In this document: positions 9,010-18,927 of the stretch, one piece after another
Layout: each line of letters begins with the position of its first letter
Numbering within the stretch: position 1 is the first letter of the stretch
Assembly (NCBI GenBank): GCA_027068915.1
Contig: JAMOLT010000027.1
Span: forward strand, 32,655 to 96,654
Direction of reading: 5' to 3'
Source of the DNA: Sedimenticola sp.
GTDB taxonomy: Bacteria; Pseudomonadota; Gammaproteobacteria; Chromatiales; Chromatiaceae
Length of the DNA: 64,000 nt
Notes under the pieces: model-generated
Told to the model about the DNA's origin: nothing
What the model saw: only the letters and a program-made list of their open reading frames with translations
Database searches by the model: none
Position numbers and translations under genes: made by a program

Positions 9010-9944
9010 GATTTGTCTCCGTTTACATAGGTCAGCCAGCCATGATGTACTGGCGAACGACCGTGTACGACATCGAAATACTTCTTTTGCAAATGTTCGG
9101 TAATGGGCCCGCGGCCACCGTTACCGATGCTGCGGTTGTCCACTTCACGAATCGGCGTGACTTCCGCTGCCGAGCCGGTGAAGAAGGCCTCATCGGCGAT
9201 GTAAACCTCGTCACGGGTGATACGCTTTTCCACCACCTGCAGATCCGATTCATCCGCCAGCTGCATGATGGTGCGGCGGGTGATGCCGTCCAGGGCGGAA
9301 GACAGATCCGGCGTATAGAGCACCCCGTCACGCACGATGAAGATGTTTTCCCCCGAACCTTCCATGACGAAGCCCTGGCTGTCGAGGAGCAACGCTTCGT
9401 CATAGCCGTTGTCCAGAGCCTCCTGCAGCGCCAGCATGGAATTGATGTAATTGCCGTTGGCCTTGGCGCGGCACATGGTGATGTTCACATGATGGCGGGT
9501 GAAGGACGAAACCCGGACACGGATGCCTTTTTCCATGGCTTCCTCGCCCAGATAGGCGCCCCAGGTCCAGGCTGCGACAATGGCGTGGACTTGCAGGTTG
9601 TCGGCGCGCAGCCCCATGCCTTCCGAGCCATAGAAGCACATGGGGCGCAGGTAGGCGGAATCCAGATGGTTCTCGGCCACCGCCGCAATCTGCGCCCGGT
9701 TCAGGGTTTCCCGGTTCCAGGGGATATCCATGCGCAGAATATGCGCGGACTGAAACAGGCGTTCGGTATGATCCTGCAGACGGAAAATGGCCGGCCCCTT
9801 GTCCGTATGGTAGGCGCGCACGCCTTCGAACACACCCATGCCGTAATGCATGGTGTGGGTGAGCACATGCACCTGGGCCTCGCGCCAGGGTATCATCTCA
9901 CCGTCCATCCAGATCAGGCCGTCTCGGTCTGCCATTGTCTGCAT
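9006..9944 (-). CDS. ilvE: branched-chain amino acid aminotransferase
   Basis: 312 residues from the ATG at 9944, with GGAG seven bases upstream; a TTG six bases further up is less likely. Fold type IV PLP enzyme: THTMHYGMGVFEGVRAY at the N-terminus, the PLP lysine in CRAKANGNYINSMLA, EGSGENIFIV, and LDGITRRTIMQLA for phosphate binding. It transfers amino groups between glutamate and the 2-oxo acids of Leu, Ile and Val. The gene follows glnE, as in Pseudomonas, and is coupled to the zinc-finger gene. Confidence 0.94.
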   Translation of the reverse strand: MQTMADRDGLIWMDGEMIPWREAQVHVLTHTMHYGMGVFEGVRAYHTDKGPAIFRLQDHTERLFQSAHILRMDIPWNRETLNRAQIAAVAENHLDSAYLRPMCFYGSEGMGLRADNLQVHAIVAAWTWGAYLGEEAMEKGIRVRVSSFTRHHVNITMCRAKANGNYINSMLALQEALDNGYDEALLLDSQGFVMEGSGENIFIVRDGVLYTPDLSSALDGITRRTIMQLADESDLQVVEKRITRDEVYIADEAFFTGSAAEVTPIREVDNRSIGNGGRGPITEHLQKKYFDVVHGRSPVHHGWLTYVNGDKS

Positions 9945-10042
9945 CTTCAATCTCCAGTCGTCATTCGGACGCCTCTAAGGAATCTCTGATCGAGTCATCA
10001 TCCCGGCACTGGCCAGGATCCACTGTTCTGTGATTGGCCGAA

Positions 10043-12865
10043 TCATGCAGAAGCGCCCATGATTTGCCGCCAGGCCTGCTGCACCAGTTGCCGCTCCTGC
10101 CGCAATGTTTCCCTGTCCACCAGCCCGGTCTGTTCCTGCAGCGCCAGGCGATGGTAGACATCACGGAAACGCTGGTAGGCGAGAACCAGAGACTCGCCCT
10201 GGGAAGCAGGGATCAGCCCCGCGTCCACCAGCGCTTCCAGCAAGCGGATATTGTCGGTCCAGGCAGCCAGCGCCGGCACTTCCCGCGCCCACCTCAGAAC
10301 AGCATATTGAACCATAAACTCGATATCAGTGATACCGCCTTTCCCCTGCTTGATATCAAATTTTTCTACGCTGCTTTTGTCCAGATTCTGGCGCATTTTT
10401 TCCCGCATTTCCCGCACTTCCCGGCGCAGCGTTTCCCCATCACGTTGTTGTCCCAGCACCTGGGAGCGCACGCGCCCGAATTTTTCCGCCAGGGCGGTAT
10501 CCCCGGCCACGACACGCGCCCGCACCAGGGCCTGATGTTCCCAGGCCCAGGCCTGATTCAATTGATATTTTTCGAAACCGCTCAAAGAGCCGACCAGCAG
10601 GCCGGAGTTTCCATTCGGCCGCAGGCGCATGTCCACCTCATAGAGAACCCCCGAGGGGGTGCGGGTATTGAGCAGATGCACCATGCGCTGCCCCAGACGT
10701 GCATAGAACACATCATTGGCTACGGATTTGGGGCCGTCGGTCACGGCAGTCTGGGGATAGTCCGCATGGAGAAACACCAGATCCAGATCGGAACCATAGC
10801 CCAGCTCCAGCCCGCCGAGCTTGCCATAGCCCAGCACGGCAAAGCCCTTGCCTTCCACTCCTGCGGGACGCCCATGGCGCTCCAGCAGGTAGTCCCAGGC
10901 AAGCTGCAATACATGCTCCAGCACCACTTCTGCAATTTCCGTCAGATAGTCGCTGACCACCATCAGGGGGATGGCGCCGGTGATGTCCGCCGCCGCAGTG
11001 CGCAGGCGATTGCCCGCCGCAAACTGGCGCAGACGCTCCATTTGCTGCTCCAGGTCATGGGGATCGATCCTGGCGAGCAGGGTCTTCAATTCACTATTCA
11101 GCTCTTCCCGGCGCAGGGGTGCGTACAGCTGGCCCGGATCGAGAAGCTCGTCCAGAAGCACCGGATAGCGTACCAGGCGGCCGATGACCCAGCGGCTTTC
11201 GCTGCCCAGACGCACCAGCTGTTGCAGCACCTGGGGGTTTTCCAGCAGCAGATCCAGATAGGCGGTGCGGCGCACAATGGCCTGCAGCAACTCCAGCAGG
11301 CGCTCCAGGGTCAGACAGGGTTGGACAACCCGGGCGATATCCTCAAGCAGCTGCGGCATGAGCTGATCCAGCTTCTGTCTGGCCGACTCCGACAGGGTAC
11401 GACAGGCAGGGCTCTGCCGGAAAGCCCGCAGCTGGCGGATGACATCCTCGGCCGCATCAAAACCCGCCTCCGACAGCAGCGCCGCAGCCTGGTCTTCATT
11501 ATCAATCCGCCAGGCTTTTTCCAGGGGATGCTGCTGGTCGTCAGCATCGGCGAAGACCTGGGAAAAATGCCGCTCCACCTGCTGGCGGTGGGCATCGAGC
11601 GCCGGCAGGAACTCTTCCCAGGAGGCATATCCCATGCTTCGCGCCAGGCGCTGTCTTCCATCCGCATCCGCATCCGCAGGTAGGAGATGGGTCTGTTCAT
11701 CTTTCCAGGCCTGCAGGCGGTTCTCCGTCAGGCGCAGAAACTCATAGGCCCGGGTGAGCCGGGAAACCACCTCTTCCTCCATCAGCTGCTTTTGCTGCAG
11801 TTGCTGCAACACCTGCAAAATCGGGCGGATTTGCAGATCCCGGTCCCGGCCACCATAGACCAATTGGAAGGCCTGGCCGATGAACTCGATTTCCCGGATC
11901 CCACCCTGGCCGAGCTTGATGTTTGCATCCATGCCCCGGTGGTGCATTTCCGCCTGAATGCGGCGCTTCATGTCACGGATGGCGTCGATGGAGCCAAAAT
12001 CGATGTAGCGGCGGTACACGAAGGGTCGCAATATACCCAGCAGTTGCTCCTGGTACACGCCCTCCCCGGTGATGGCCCGGGCCTTGATCATGGCGTAGCG
12101 CTCCCATTCGCGGGCCTGGGAAGCATAATAGGTTTCCATGGCGTTGAAGCTCAAAGCCAGGGGGCCCGCCTCACCAAAAGGGCGCAGGCGCATGTCCACG
12201 CGGAATACGAAGCCATCTTCCGTCTGCTTGCCCAGGGCATTGATCAGCTGCCGTCCCAGGCGGGTGAAGAACTGCTCGTTGCTCAGGGGGCGGCGGCCAT
12301 CGGTTTCCCCGTGGGCGGGGAAGGTGAAGATGAGGTCGATATCCGAGGACAGGTTGAGCTCTCTGGCGCCGAGCTTGCCCATGCCCAGCACCACCATGGT
12401 CTGTTCCTGTCCCGCGCCATCCCGGGGCATGCCCCATTGCTGCACCGCCCAGGCCGTCAGGCGCTCCAGGCTCTGGCGGATGCATACATCCGCCAGCTCC
12501 GAAAGGTCTTCCAGGGTTTCGCTCAGGGGGGCCTTGCCCGTGATGTCCCGCCAGATAATACGCAGCATCTGGCGGCGGCGAAAATAGCGCAGCGCAGGAA
12601 GCAGGGTGGCTTCATCGGCAACGCCCTGCAGTCCGGTTTGCAGCTGCGCGGCCATATCCCCGGCCTGCAGCGGATAATCCAGAGCGCCGCCTTGCGCCAG
12701 ATCCAGCAGCAGATCCGGGTAGCGCAGACAAGTCTGGGCGACATAATCACTGGCCGCCCATACCTGCCGTTGATCACGGGTGAAATCTTCTGTTGCGAGC
12801 ATTTCCGCCTGGGGGCATGCCGACCATTGCGCCAGCAGCTCTCCCAGGCGATCCGCCGCGGGCAT
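10043..12865 (-). CDS. glnE: glutamine synthetase adenylyltransferase/adenylyl-removing enzyme
   Basis: 940 residues from the ATG at 12865, which shares one base with the DUF302 stop (TGATG). Both nucleotidyltransferase domains are intact: the N-terminal adenylyl-removing domain with LSSDIDLIFTF and the C-terminal adenylyltransferase domain with GYGSDLDLVFLH. It attaches or removes AMP on glutamine synthetase according to PII and glutamine, switching nitrogen assimilation. The length is normal. About 100 bases separate its end from ilvE. Confidence 0.95.
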   Translation of the reverse strand: MPAADRLGELLAQWSACPQAEMLATEDFTRDQRQVWAASDYVAQTCLRYPDLLLDLAQGGALDYPLQAGDMAAQLQTGLQGVADEATLLPALRYFRRRQMLRIIWRDITGKAPLSETLEDLSELADVCIRQSLERLTAWAVQQWGMPRDGAGQEQTMVVLGMGKLGARELNLSSDIDLIFTFPAHGETDGRRPLSNEQFFTRLGRQLINALGKQTEDGFVFRVDMRLRPFGEAGPLALSFNAMETYYASQAREWERYAMIKARAITGEGVYQEQLLGILRPFVYRRYIDFGSIDAIRDMKRRIQAEMHHRGMDANIKLGQGGIREIEFIGQAFQLVYGGRDRDLQIRPILQVLQQLQQKQLMEEEVVSRLTRAYEFLRLTENRLQAWKDEQTHLLPADADADGRQRLARSMGYASWEEFLPALDAHRQQVERHFSQVFADADDQQHPLEKAWRIDNEDQAAALLSEAGFDAAEDVIRQLRAFRQSPACRTLSESARQKLDQLMPQLLEDIARVVQPCLTLERLLELLQAIVRRTAYLDLLLENPQVLQQLVRLGSESRWVIGRLVRYPVLLDELLDPGQLYAPLRREELNSELKTLLARIDPHDLEQQMERLRQFAAGNRLRTAAADITGAIPLMVVSDYLTEIAEVVLEHVLQLAWDYLLERHGRPAGVEGKGFAVLGYGKLGGLELGYGSDLDLVFLHADYPQTAVTDGPKSVANDVFYARLGQRMVHLLNTRTPSGVLYEVDMRLRPNGNSGLLVGSLSGFEKYQLNQAWAWEHQALVRARVVAGDTALAEKFGRVRSQVLGQQRDGETLRREVREMREKMRQNLDKSSVEKFDIKQGKGGITDIEFMVQYAVLRWAREVPALAAWTDNIRLLEALVDAGLIPASQGESLVLAYQRFRDVYHRLALQEQTGLVDRETLRQERQLVQQAWRQIMGASA

Positions 12866-13314
12866 CAATCCGTACCGGCCGCCTGGGTGGCGAACTTGCG
12901 CAACGCGCCGGTCATTTTCTCTATCAGCATGTTTTTGTCCGTAATGCCGTGGCGGACAGCGATCCAGGCGGGGTCATTCCAGCCGATATTGACCTTTCCC
13001 CCGGCATCTTCCCACACGATATATTTCATGGGCAGGTCGATGGCCGTGGATGGCTGGCTCTGCATCAGCAGGGAACCGGCCTTGGGCTTGCCGAAAATCA
13101 GCAGCTCTACGGGTTTGAGGTCAATATCGACACCCTTGGCAGCCTTGCCGTGATTGACCCGGGCAACGACGTTAAAGCCTGCGTCTGCGACGATTTTTTC
13201 CAGGCGATCCACGGTTTCGGCAACGCCATGACTGCTGCTCATGACCACCAGTCCCTGAGCCGCCTGGGCAGGCGACATGAGCAATATACCAAGTACGAAT
13301 AACAATTTTTTCAT
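12865..13314 (-). CDS. DUF302 domain protein, exported
   Basis: 149 residues with a signal peptide (MKKLLFVLGILLMSPAQA). The mature part fits DUF302: a helix SHGVAETVDRLEKIVADAGFNVVARVNHGKAA, then LKPVELLIFGKPKAGSLLMQ and AIDLPMKYIVWEDAGGKVNIGWNDP. DUF302 proteins form small alpha-beta dimers of unknown function. It heads the leftward series with glnE and is translationally coupled to it. Confidence 0.85.
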   Translation of the reverse strand: MKKLLFVLGILLMSPAQAAQGLVVMSSSHGVAETVDRLEKIVADAGFNVVARVNHGKAAKGVDIDLKPVELLIFGKPKAGSLLMQSQPSTAIDLPMKYIVWEDAGGKVNIGWNDPAWIAVRHGITDKNMLIEKMTGALRKFATQAAGTD

Positions 13315-13402
13315 GCGGGTTTTCTCCTTGTGGGCGCAATTTTCGGATCGGAGGCCTGATACCGGCCAAATGCTAACTCTGGCACAGCAGCGATTGGCTT
13401 AT

Positions 13403-13421
13403 TGGGTATAATACATACCCA
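13403..13421. promoter_or_regulatory. palindrome enclosing a perfect -10 box
   Basis: Seven-base arms TGGGTAT and ATACCCA with a five-base spacer enclose TATAAT at 13407-13412, in the gap between the divergent DUF302 and hybrid-kinase genes. No good -35 box lies 16-18 bases upstream of it in the plus direction. It could be a promoter overlapped by an operator for the kinase gene at 13602. This is a pattern-based suggestion only. The rest of the gap (13315-13601) shows nothing else I can name. Confidence 0.3.
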
Positions 13422-13601
13422 TTATGCACCAGATTTCTCACTGTTGAACAATTTTCCACGTTCATTACCATGATGTTTTGCGGCTTTTACCCCTACAGGT
13501 TCCATTATCCGCCATACCTGAGCAAACCACAGGTCGCCCGGAAGAAAAAACGCCGCCATGCATCCTTATATCATAGCCAACGACAAGGAAGAACCCGGGT
13601 C

Positions 13602-16600
13602 ATGAGCCGCTGCCCATCATTCATCCTGCTTCTGCTGGCTATAGCCATGCCCGCCGGCAACAGCCTTGCCGCGGCAGCACCGGATCCTCAACCCACTCCA
13701 GCAACCGAGCTGACCCTGGGCGTGTTTTCCTACTTCTCCCCGGCGGAGGCCAACGTACGTTACCAGCCGTTGGCGGATTACCTGAATTCGCGCCTGACAA
13801 GCTTCAAAATCAAGCTGAAAGTAATGAACCTGCATGAAATCGACGATGCCCTGGCGAGCAGGGATCTGGATTTCATCATCACCAACCCCGGGCATTATAT
13901 TCTTCTGCGCGAGCGCTACAACCTGAAGGGCGCCCTGGCCACCATCGTACGCAAGACCGGGGAAGGGCAGTCTACCCAGCAAACCGGGGGCGTCATCTTT
14001 ACCCGGCAGAAGCGGACGGACATCTCCCGGCTTGAAGACCTGGAGGGAAAATGGATTGCCGTGGCCGGCACCAAGCATTTGGGCGGCTATCAGGCGCAGG
14101 CCTATGAGTTGCTTCAGGCAGGCATCCTGCTGCCCCAGGATGCGCACCTGATCGAAACCGGAGAGTATGACGCGGTCATCGACGCCGTTATATCAGAAAA
14201 CGTGGACGCCGGCTTCGTTCCCGCCGGGGTACTGGAGGACGCCTGGATGTCCGGGGAGCATTCCCTGGATGTCGTCAAGACGATCAACACCAGCAAACCA
14301 CCGGGTTTTCCCTATATGGTTTCCACCCGGCTCTATCCCCAGTGGCCGGTATTTGCGTTGCCACATGTGGAACAGGAGTTCATTGACGCCTTCCTGGCGG
14401 GCCTGGCGACCCTGAAGCCCGGCCATCCCGCTGCCCAGGCAGCAAATATCGCCGGCTTTTCCCCCCCGGCCGATTATCATTCGGTGGAAAATATCATTCA
14501 GGCGCTGGAGCTGCCGCCGTATGATGTCGCCCCCATCATCACCTTGCCGGACATCTGGGAGCAACACAAGCTTACCGGCAGCATCCTGCTGCTGGCCACC
14601 CTGGTCATCCTGGTGCTGCTGCATTTGCTCATCACCCGCAACCGGCAGCTGCATACCCAGCGCCTTCTGGCGGAAGATTCGGCAAGTCATTTCGAGCAAA
14701 TTATTCATGCCGCCCAGGCTGGCACCTGGAAATGGAACATCAAAACGGGCAACGCCATTTTCAATGACCGCTGGGCGGAAATCATTGGCTACACCCTGGC
14801 CGAACTGTCCCCCATCAGCATCGACACCTGGGTTCAGCTGACCCACCCGGATGATTTCGAAGCGGCGCAAAAACTCGTACAGCAACATTTCCGTGGGGAA
14901 ACAGAGTATTTCGAATGCAGCTTTCGCATGCGACACAAGGACGGGCATTGGGTATGGATACAATCCCGGGGCAAGGTGACCAACTGGGAGGCCGACGGCA
15001 CACCGTTGTGGATGTTCGGTACGCACATGGACATCACCGAACGCAAGGAAGCTTCTCTGGCCCTCCAGGCAAGTCAGGCCAAGTATCAACAGCTTGTTGA
15101 CAACGTCGGCGAAAAATTCATCATCTACAGCCACCGCGGTCTGGCCGGGGAACTTACCTATGTGAGTGACGGGGTGACCAGCATCTTTGGCCTGGCCAAG
15201 GAAGAAGCTCTCGGCAGGAGCTGGTTCGAGCTAGTGAACTGGCTTCCCCAGGATGTGGAAAAGGCCAATGCCTATATGAAGCAACGCATGGATGACAAGG
15301 CGACTTTCATGCAGTTTGAAATGCACTTTGTCCTCCCTTCCGGCAGCAAGCACACCGTGCGCATTTCCTCTCACCCGGTATGGGACGCCAGGGGAAACAT
15401 CATTTCCATCGACGGCATCGCCGAGGACATTACCGAACAAACGCGCTCACAGGAAAGAGCCCGCATGGCGGCCACGGTTTTTGCACACTCCCAGGAGTCC
15501 ATCATCATCACCGACACGGATGCATTGATCATCGACTGCAATCCGGCCTCCGGCAGATTGACCGGCTACAGCCGTGAAGAGCTCATCGGGCGCAACCCCC
15601 GGCTGTTCGCCTCCGGCACCCATACCGCCGGCTATTACAAGCACCTGTGGCAAACCCTGTCTTCCGGACGGGTCTGGCAGGGAGCATTCCGCAATCTGCG
15701 CAAGAATGGTACGCCCTACTGGATAGAAGCCTCCATTTCCCCCATCAAGGATCACGACGGAAATATTACCCAGTATGTGGCCGTCTCCAGGGACATTACC
15801 CGCAGGAAACAGCAGCTGGGCGCCCTTCGCCAGGCCAAGCGCGAAGCCCAGGCCGCAAACAACGCCAAATCAGAATTCGTCGCTAACATCAGCCATGAAA
15901 TCCGCACCCCCATGAACGCCATTCTGGGCTTTACCGATCTCTGCCTGGAAGGCGACCTTGCCCCCAAGCAAAGAAAGTATCTGAGAAATGTAAAGGAATC
16001 GGCACACACCATGCTCAGCCTGATCAACGAGATTCTGGATTTCTCCAAGATCGAGGCAGGCAAGCTGGTTGTCGAGTCCATCCCCTTTGATCTGGAAAAG
16101 GAATTGGCCGCCATCACCTCCATGACCCGGCAGCTGATCCATACCAAGGAAGTCGAGCTGCAACTCGTTCACACGCCCGGTGGGTCGAGCATCCTCCTTG
16201 GAGATCCCCTGCGGCTGAAACAGATCCTGACCAACCTCACCAGCAACGCCGTCAAGTTCACCAACCGGGGGATAATCCGCATTTCCGTGACAGAACTGAA
16301 GCGTGAAGCCAGCAGCATCGAGCTGGAATTTTCCGTCTGCGATACCGGCATCGGCATGAGCGGAGATAAACTTGACAGCATATTTCAGCCTTTTTCCCAG
16401 GCCGACAGCAGCACCACCAGGAAATTCGGCGGCACCGGACTCGGACTGACAATCTCATCACAACTGATAGAAAACATGGGGGGCAAAATCAAGGTCAAGA
16501 GCGAACCTGGTATTGGCAGTACCTTTTATTTTCGCCTCAGCTTTCCCCTGCTCGGGGAAGAAGAACTCGCTGAAAAGCCCGAAGGCGCCCTGCAGCAACC

Positions 16601-17675
16601 CTTCAAACAGCTGCAAAATACCCGGGTGTTACTGGTGGAAGACAATGAAATCAACCGTGAGCTTGCCACAGAAGTACTGGAGCGCCATCGCTTGCTTGTA
16701 GATACTGCCGGCGATGGCAAGGAGGCGTTGGTGAAATTGGAACAGAACCAGTATGACCTGCTGCTGATGGACATACAAATGCCCATCATGGATGGCTACG
16801 AGGCAACCTGGGCAATTCGCAACCAGCTCAAACTGGGGAAGCTACCCATCATCGCCCTGACTGCCAGCACTTCTTCCTCCGTTCGGGAAAAGTGCATGCG
16901 CGCCGGCATGGACGACTACATATCCAAACCTATCGATATCCACGAACTGATGGGGAAAATCGACAAGATCATCAGCCCCATCTCGCAGAAAATCACAGCC
17001 AGTCAAACGCTCACGCCTTTTGGCCGTCCCCAGATGCCCAAGCCCTTCCCGCCACTTCCGGGCGTTGACACGGTTCAGGCCATGCAAAGACTGACGCTGG
17101 ATAAAGACGACTACACCAGACTACTCAAGAAATTTGCGGCCAGCCACCGCCAGGACACCAAGCTACTCACTGACCTGATAGGGGAAGAAAAATGGGAGGA
17201 TGCCTGCCGCCTGGCACATACCCTGAAAGGACTGTCCAGCACCATTGGCGCAACCGGACTGTCTCATATGGCAGCCCGGCTCGAACAGCAGTGCAAGACA
17301 CCACCCACTTCCCGCAGATCGCCGGAAGACGGCAATACCTCGAACGCCACTCCCGACGATTTGAACGCCTTGCTGGATGAAGCCGGCAAGGCGCTGAAGG
17401 AAATCACCCAGCATATAGACAAGCTACAGGAAAGCACTGCTCCGACTGCCCCCGGCCAGCCGGAACAAACACCGGATCTGGAACAACGCCTGAGTTCCCT
17501 GCTGAAACTTGCAGAACAGTACAATGTCTCCGCCCTGGCCGAAGCCAATGCCCTGCTTGCGCTGACAACAGAAAGCACCATTCTCGGCGAGTTACAGAAT
17601 ATTCGGGACGACCTGGAAAATTTTGATTTTGATGCGGCCGCTGCCGGCCTCAAAACCCTATTGGTACACATATGA
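13602..17675 (+). CDS. hybrid histidine kinase with PhnD-like sensor and multiple PAS domains
   Basis: 1357 residues from the ATG at 13602, behind AAGGAAG; a longer reading from 13470 lacks a signal peptide at its start. Order: signal peptide, periplasmic PhnD-like binding domain (about 35-310, LGVFSYFSPAEANVRYQPLADYL), a transmembrane helix (about 325-348), three PAS/PAC domains (DITERKE, DITEQTR, DITRRKQ), HisKA with H765 in SHEIRTPMNAI, ATPase domain with GGTGLGL, receiver with D1057 in MDIQMPIMDG, and an Hpt domain with H1206 in AHTLKGL. It is a full phosphorelay, probably sensing a small periplasmic ligand and passing phosphate to the overlapping downstream regulator. The ligand is unknown. 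Confidence 0.9.
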   Translation: MSRCPSFILLLLAIAMPAGNSLAAAAPDPQPTPATELTLGVFSYFSPAEANVRYQPLADYLNSRLTSFKIKLKVMNLHEIDDALASRDLDFIITNPGHYILLRERYNLKGALATIVRKTGEGQSTQQTGGVIFTRQKRTDISRLEDLEGKWIAVAGTKHLGGYQAQAYELLQAGILLPQDAHLIETGEYDAVIDAVISENVDAGFVPAGVLEDAWMSGEHSLDVVKTINTSKPPGFPYMVSTRLYPQWPVFALPHVEQEFIDAFLAGLATLKPGHPAAQAANIAGFSPPADYHSVENIIQALELPPYDVAPIITLPDIWEQHKLTGSILLLATLVILVLLHLLITRNRQLHTQRLLAEDSASHFEQIIHAAQAGTWKWNIKTGNAIFNDRWAEIIGYTLAELSPISIDTWVQLTHPDDFEAAQKLVQQHFRGETEYFECSFRMRHKDGHWVWIQSRGKVTNWEADGTPLWMFGTHMDITERKEASLALQASQAKYQQLVDNVGEKFIIYSHRGLAGELTYVSDGVTSIFGLAKEEALGRSWFELVNWLPQDVEKANAYMKQRMDDKATFMQFEMHFVLPSGSKHTVRISSHPVWDARGNIISIDGIAEDITEQTRSQERARMAATVFAHSQESIIITDTDALIIDCNPASGRLTGYSREELIGRNPRLFASGTHTAGYYKHLWQTLSSGRVWQGAFRNLRKNGTPYWIEASISPIKDHDGNITQYVAVSRDITRRKQQLGALRQAKREAQAANNAKSEFVANISHEIRTPMNAILGFTDLCLEGDLAPKQRKYLRNVKESAHTMLSLINEILDFSKIEAGKLVVESIPFDLEKELAAITSMTRQLIHTKEVELQLVHTPGGSSILLGDPLRLKQILTNLTSNAVKFTNRGIIRISVTELKREASSIELEFSVCDTGIGMSGDKLDSIFQPFSQADSSTTRKFGGTGLGLTISSQLIENMGGKIKVKSEPGIGSTFYFRLSFPLLGEEELAEKPEGALQQPFKQLQNTRVLLVEDNEINRELATEVLERHRLLVDTAGDGKEALVKLEQNQYDLLLMDIQMPIMDGYEATWAIRNQLKLGKLPIIALTASTSSSVREKCMRAGMDDYISKPIDIHELMGKIDKIISPISQKITASQTLTPFGRPQMPKPFPPLPGVDTVQAMQRLTLDKDDYTRLLKKFAASHRQDTKLLTDLIGEEKWEDACRLAHTLKGLSSTIGATGLSHMAARLEQQCKTPPTSRRSPEDGNTSNATPDDLNALLDEAGKALKEITQHIDKLQESTAPTAPGQPEQTPDLEQRLSSLLKLAEQYNVSALAEANALLALTTESTILGELQNIRDDLENFDFDAAAAGLKTLLVHI

Positions 17676-18517
17676 GCACTGTAACAAAATCCGCCGATAT
17701 CCTGATTGTTGACGACAACCCCGACATGATTCACTTGCTGAGCAAACTGCTTACGGACAGAGGGCATCACGTTCGAGCAACGAAAGACAGTGAACTGGCG
17801 CTGAAAGTCGCACAATCCACTCCCCCGGAACTATTCTTGCTGGACATCAGCATGCCCGGCATGGACGGATACGAACTCTGCACCGAGCTGAAGAAGCTGG
17901 AGACCCTGCAGGACATACCGGTAATTTTCGTAACCGGCCACGAACAGGAAGAGCACAAGATAAAGGCTTTTGACGCGGGCGGCGTGGACTACATCTGCAA
18001 GCCCATTCACGCGGAAGAACTGATGTCACGGGTCAACAGCCATGTAGAACTGTACCGCCTGCGGCAACACCTGCAGCTGCAGGTAGAGGAAAAAACCAGG
18101 GAGCTGGCAGAAACCCTGACCGCCTTGCGCGTGCTCATGACTCAGCAGCAGCAGGACAGCAAGGAAACCGAAAAAAACATATTGAACAACATCAACAGCC
18201 TGGTGATTCCCTACGCAGAACGGCTGCGGAAAACCCCCCTGAACGAAAACCAGCAGAATATCGTGGACATGCTCATCGCCAACCTGAAACAGGTATCGGA
18301 TTCACTGATCGACAACCACGATTTGCTGCAAATGAAGCTCACCCGCGTGGAAATCCAGGTAGCCAACCTCATCAAGGAAGGCAAACAAACCAAGGAGATC
18401 GCATCCCTGCTCAACCTCTCCGACCTGACCATATCCACCCACCGGAAAAACATCCGCAAGAAGCTGAACATCCGGGATCGCAAGCTTTCCCTGAACGCCT
18501 ATCTATCCTCACTCTGA
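17672..18517 (+). CDS. response regulator, receiver plus LuxR-type HTH
   Basis: 281 residues; the ATG overlaps the kinase stop by four bases (ATGA), so it is the obvious cognate partner. Receiver domain (about 8-125) with D14/D15 and phospho-acceptor D58 in LLDISMPGMDGYE; a helical linker (about 130-215) that is probably coiled coil; and a C-terminal LuxR/GerE helix-turn-helix VANLIKEGKQTKEIASLLNLSDLTISTHRKNIRKKLNI. It should bind DNA as a dimer when phosphorylated. Likely targets are nearby signalling genes, but no binding site is recognisable. Confidence 0.9.
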   Translation: MSTVTKSADILIVDDNPDMIHLLSKLLTDRGHHVRATKDSELALKVAQSTPPELFLLDISMPGMDGYELCTELKKLETLQDIPVIFVTGHEQEEHKIKAFDAGGVDYICKPIHAEELMSRVNSHVELYRLRQHLQLQVEEKTRELAETLTALRVLMTQQQQDSKETEKNILNNINSLVIPYAERLRKTPLNENQQNIVDMLIANLKQVSDSLIDNHDLLQMKLTRVEIQVANLIKEGKQTKEIASLLNLSDLTISTHRKNIRKKLNIRDRKLSLNAYLSSL

Positions 18518-18534
18518 AGGGCATTAGGGCACCC

Positions 18535-18584
18535 CTTTAATTCTCCATGTGTAAGGTTTAAGCCTTACGCATGGAGAATTAAAG
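18535..18584. repeat. 22-bp inverted repeat, hairpin
   Basis: Arms 18535-18556 and 18563-18584 are complementary over 22 bases with one G-U type mismatch and a six-base loop; the left arm begins CTTTAATTCTCCATG. It starts 17 bases after the response-regulator stop. It could end that transcript, but there is no T-run on either side, and the length and perfection are unusual for a simple terminator. It may be the end of a decayed mobile element. Confidence 0.6.
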
Positions 18585-18927
18585 GCCCTTTCAGCGTCCC
18601 CCCAAAAGCGCCAGAACAAGGCGAAGATCGCTGCTCCACATCCAGCATGGGTATTTTTCCTACCCGAAAAAACGCTGCCCAGTCCTCATTACCTCTAGCA
18701 TCAATCCACCGCATAATCAATGCTCCAAACATTCGGGAAGTCCCGATCAAGTTTGGGCGAAACAGGTTGTGATTGAAACGGCGCTGATCGCTGCCAACAG
18801 CAAAATTCCTGGCCAGGTTTTTGGTGCAGTGAATTGCAGGATGCGGCCTCACGGCTTGATCAGTCTTCCTTCACCGCCATCAAATGATGCGCGTGAATAG
18901 CGCCAACTGAAGCCAGGAGTGCAACAT
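18585..18927. other. non-coding stretch, no recognised gene
   Basis: About 340 bases between the hairpin and the HD-GYP gene. One open frame on the minus strand (18565-18852, 95 codons) runs through it and into the hairpin, but it has no ribosome site and no recognised motif and is probably not a gene. The only supported element is the AGGAG at 18915-18919 used by the HD-GYP gene. Together with the hairpin this could be a relic of an inserted element. Confidence 0.4.

Noticed and set aside
10034..11683. Long open frame (549 codons) opposite glnE
   Set aside because: It has the same shadow-frame composition and lies wholly within glnE, whose two catalytic domains are intact.
18565..18852. 95-codon open frame on the minus strand between the response regulator and HD-GYP genes
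   Set aside because: No ribosome site, no recognisable motif, and its end lies inside the long hairpin, so it is more likely chance or relic than a gene.
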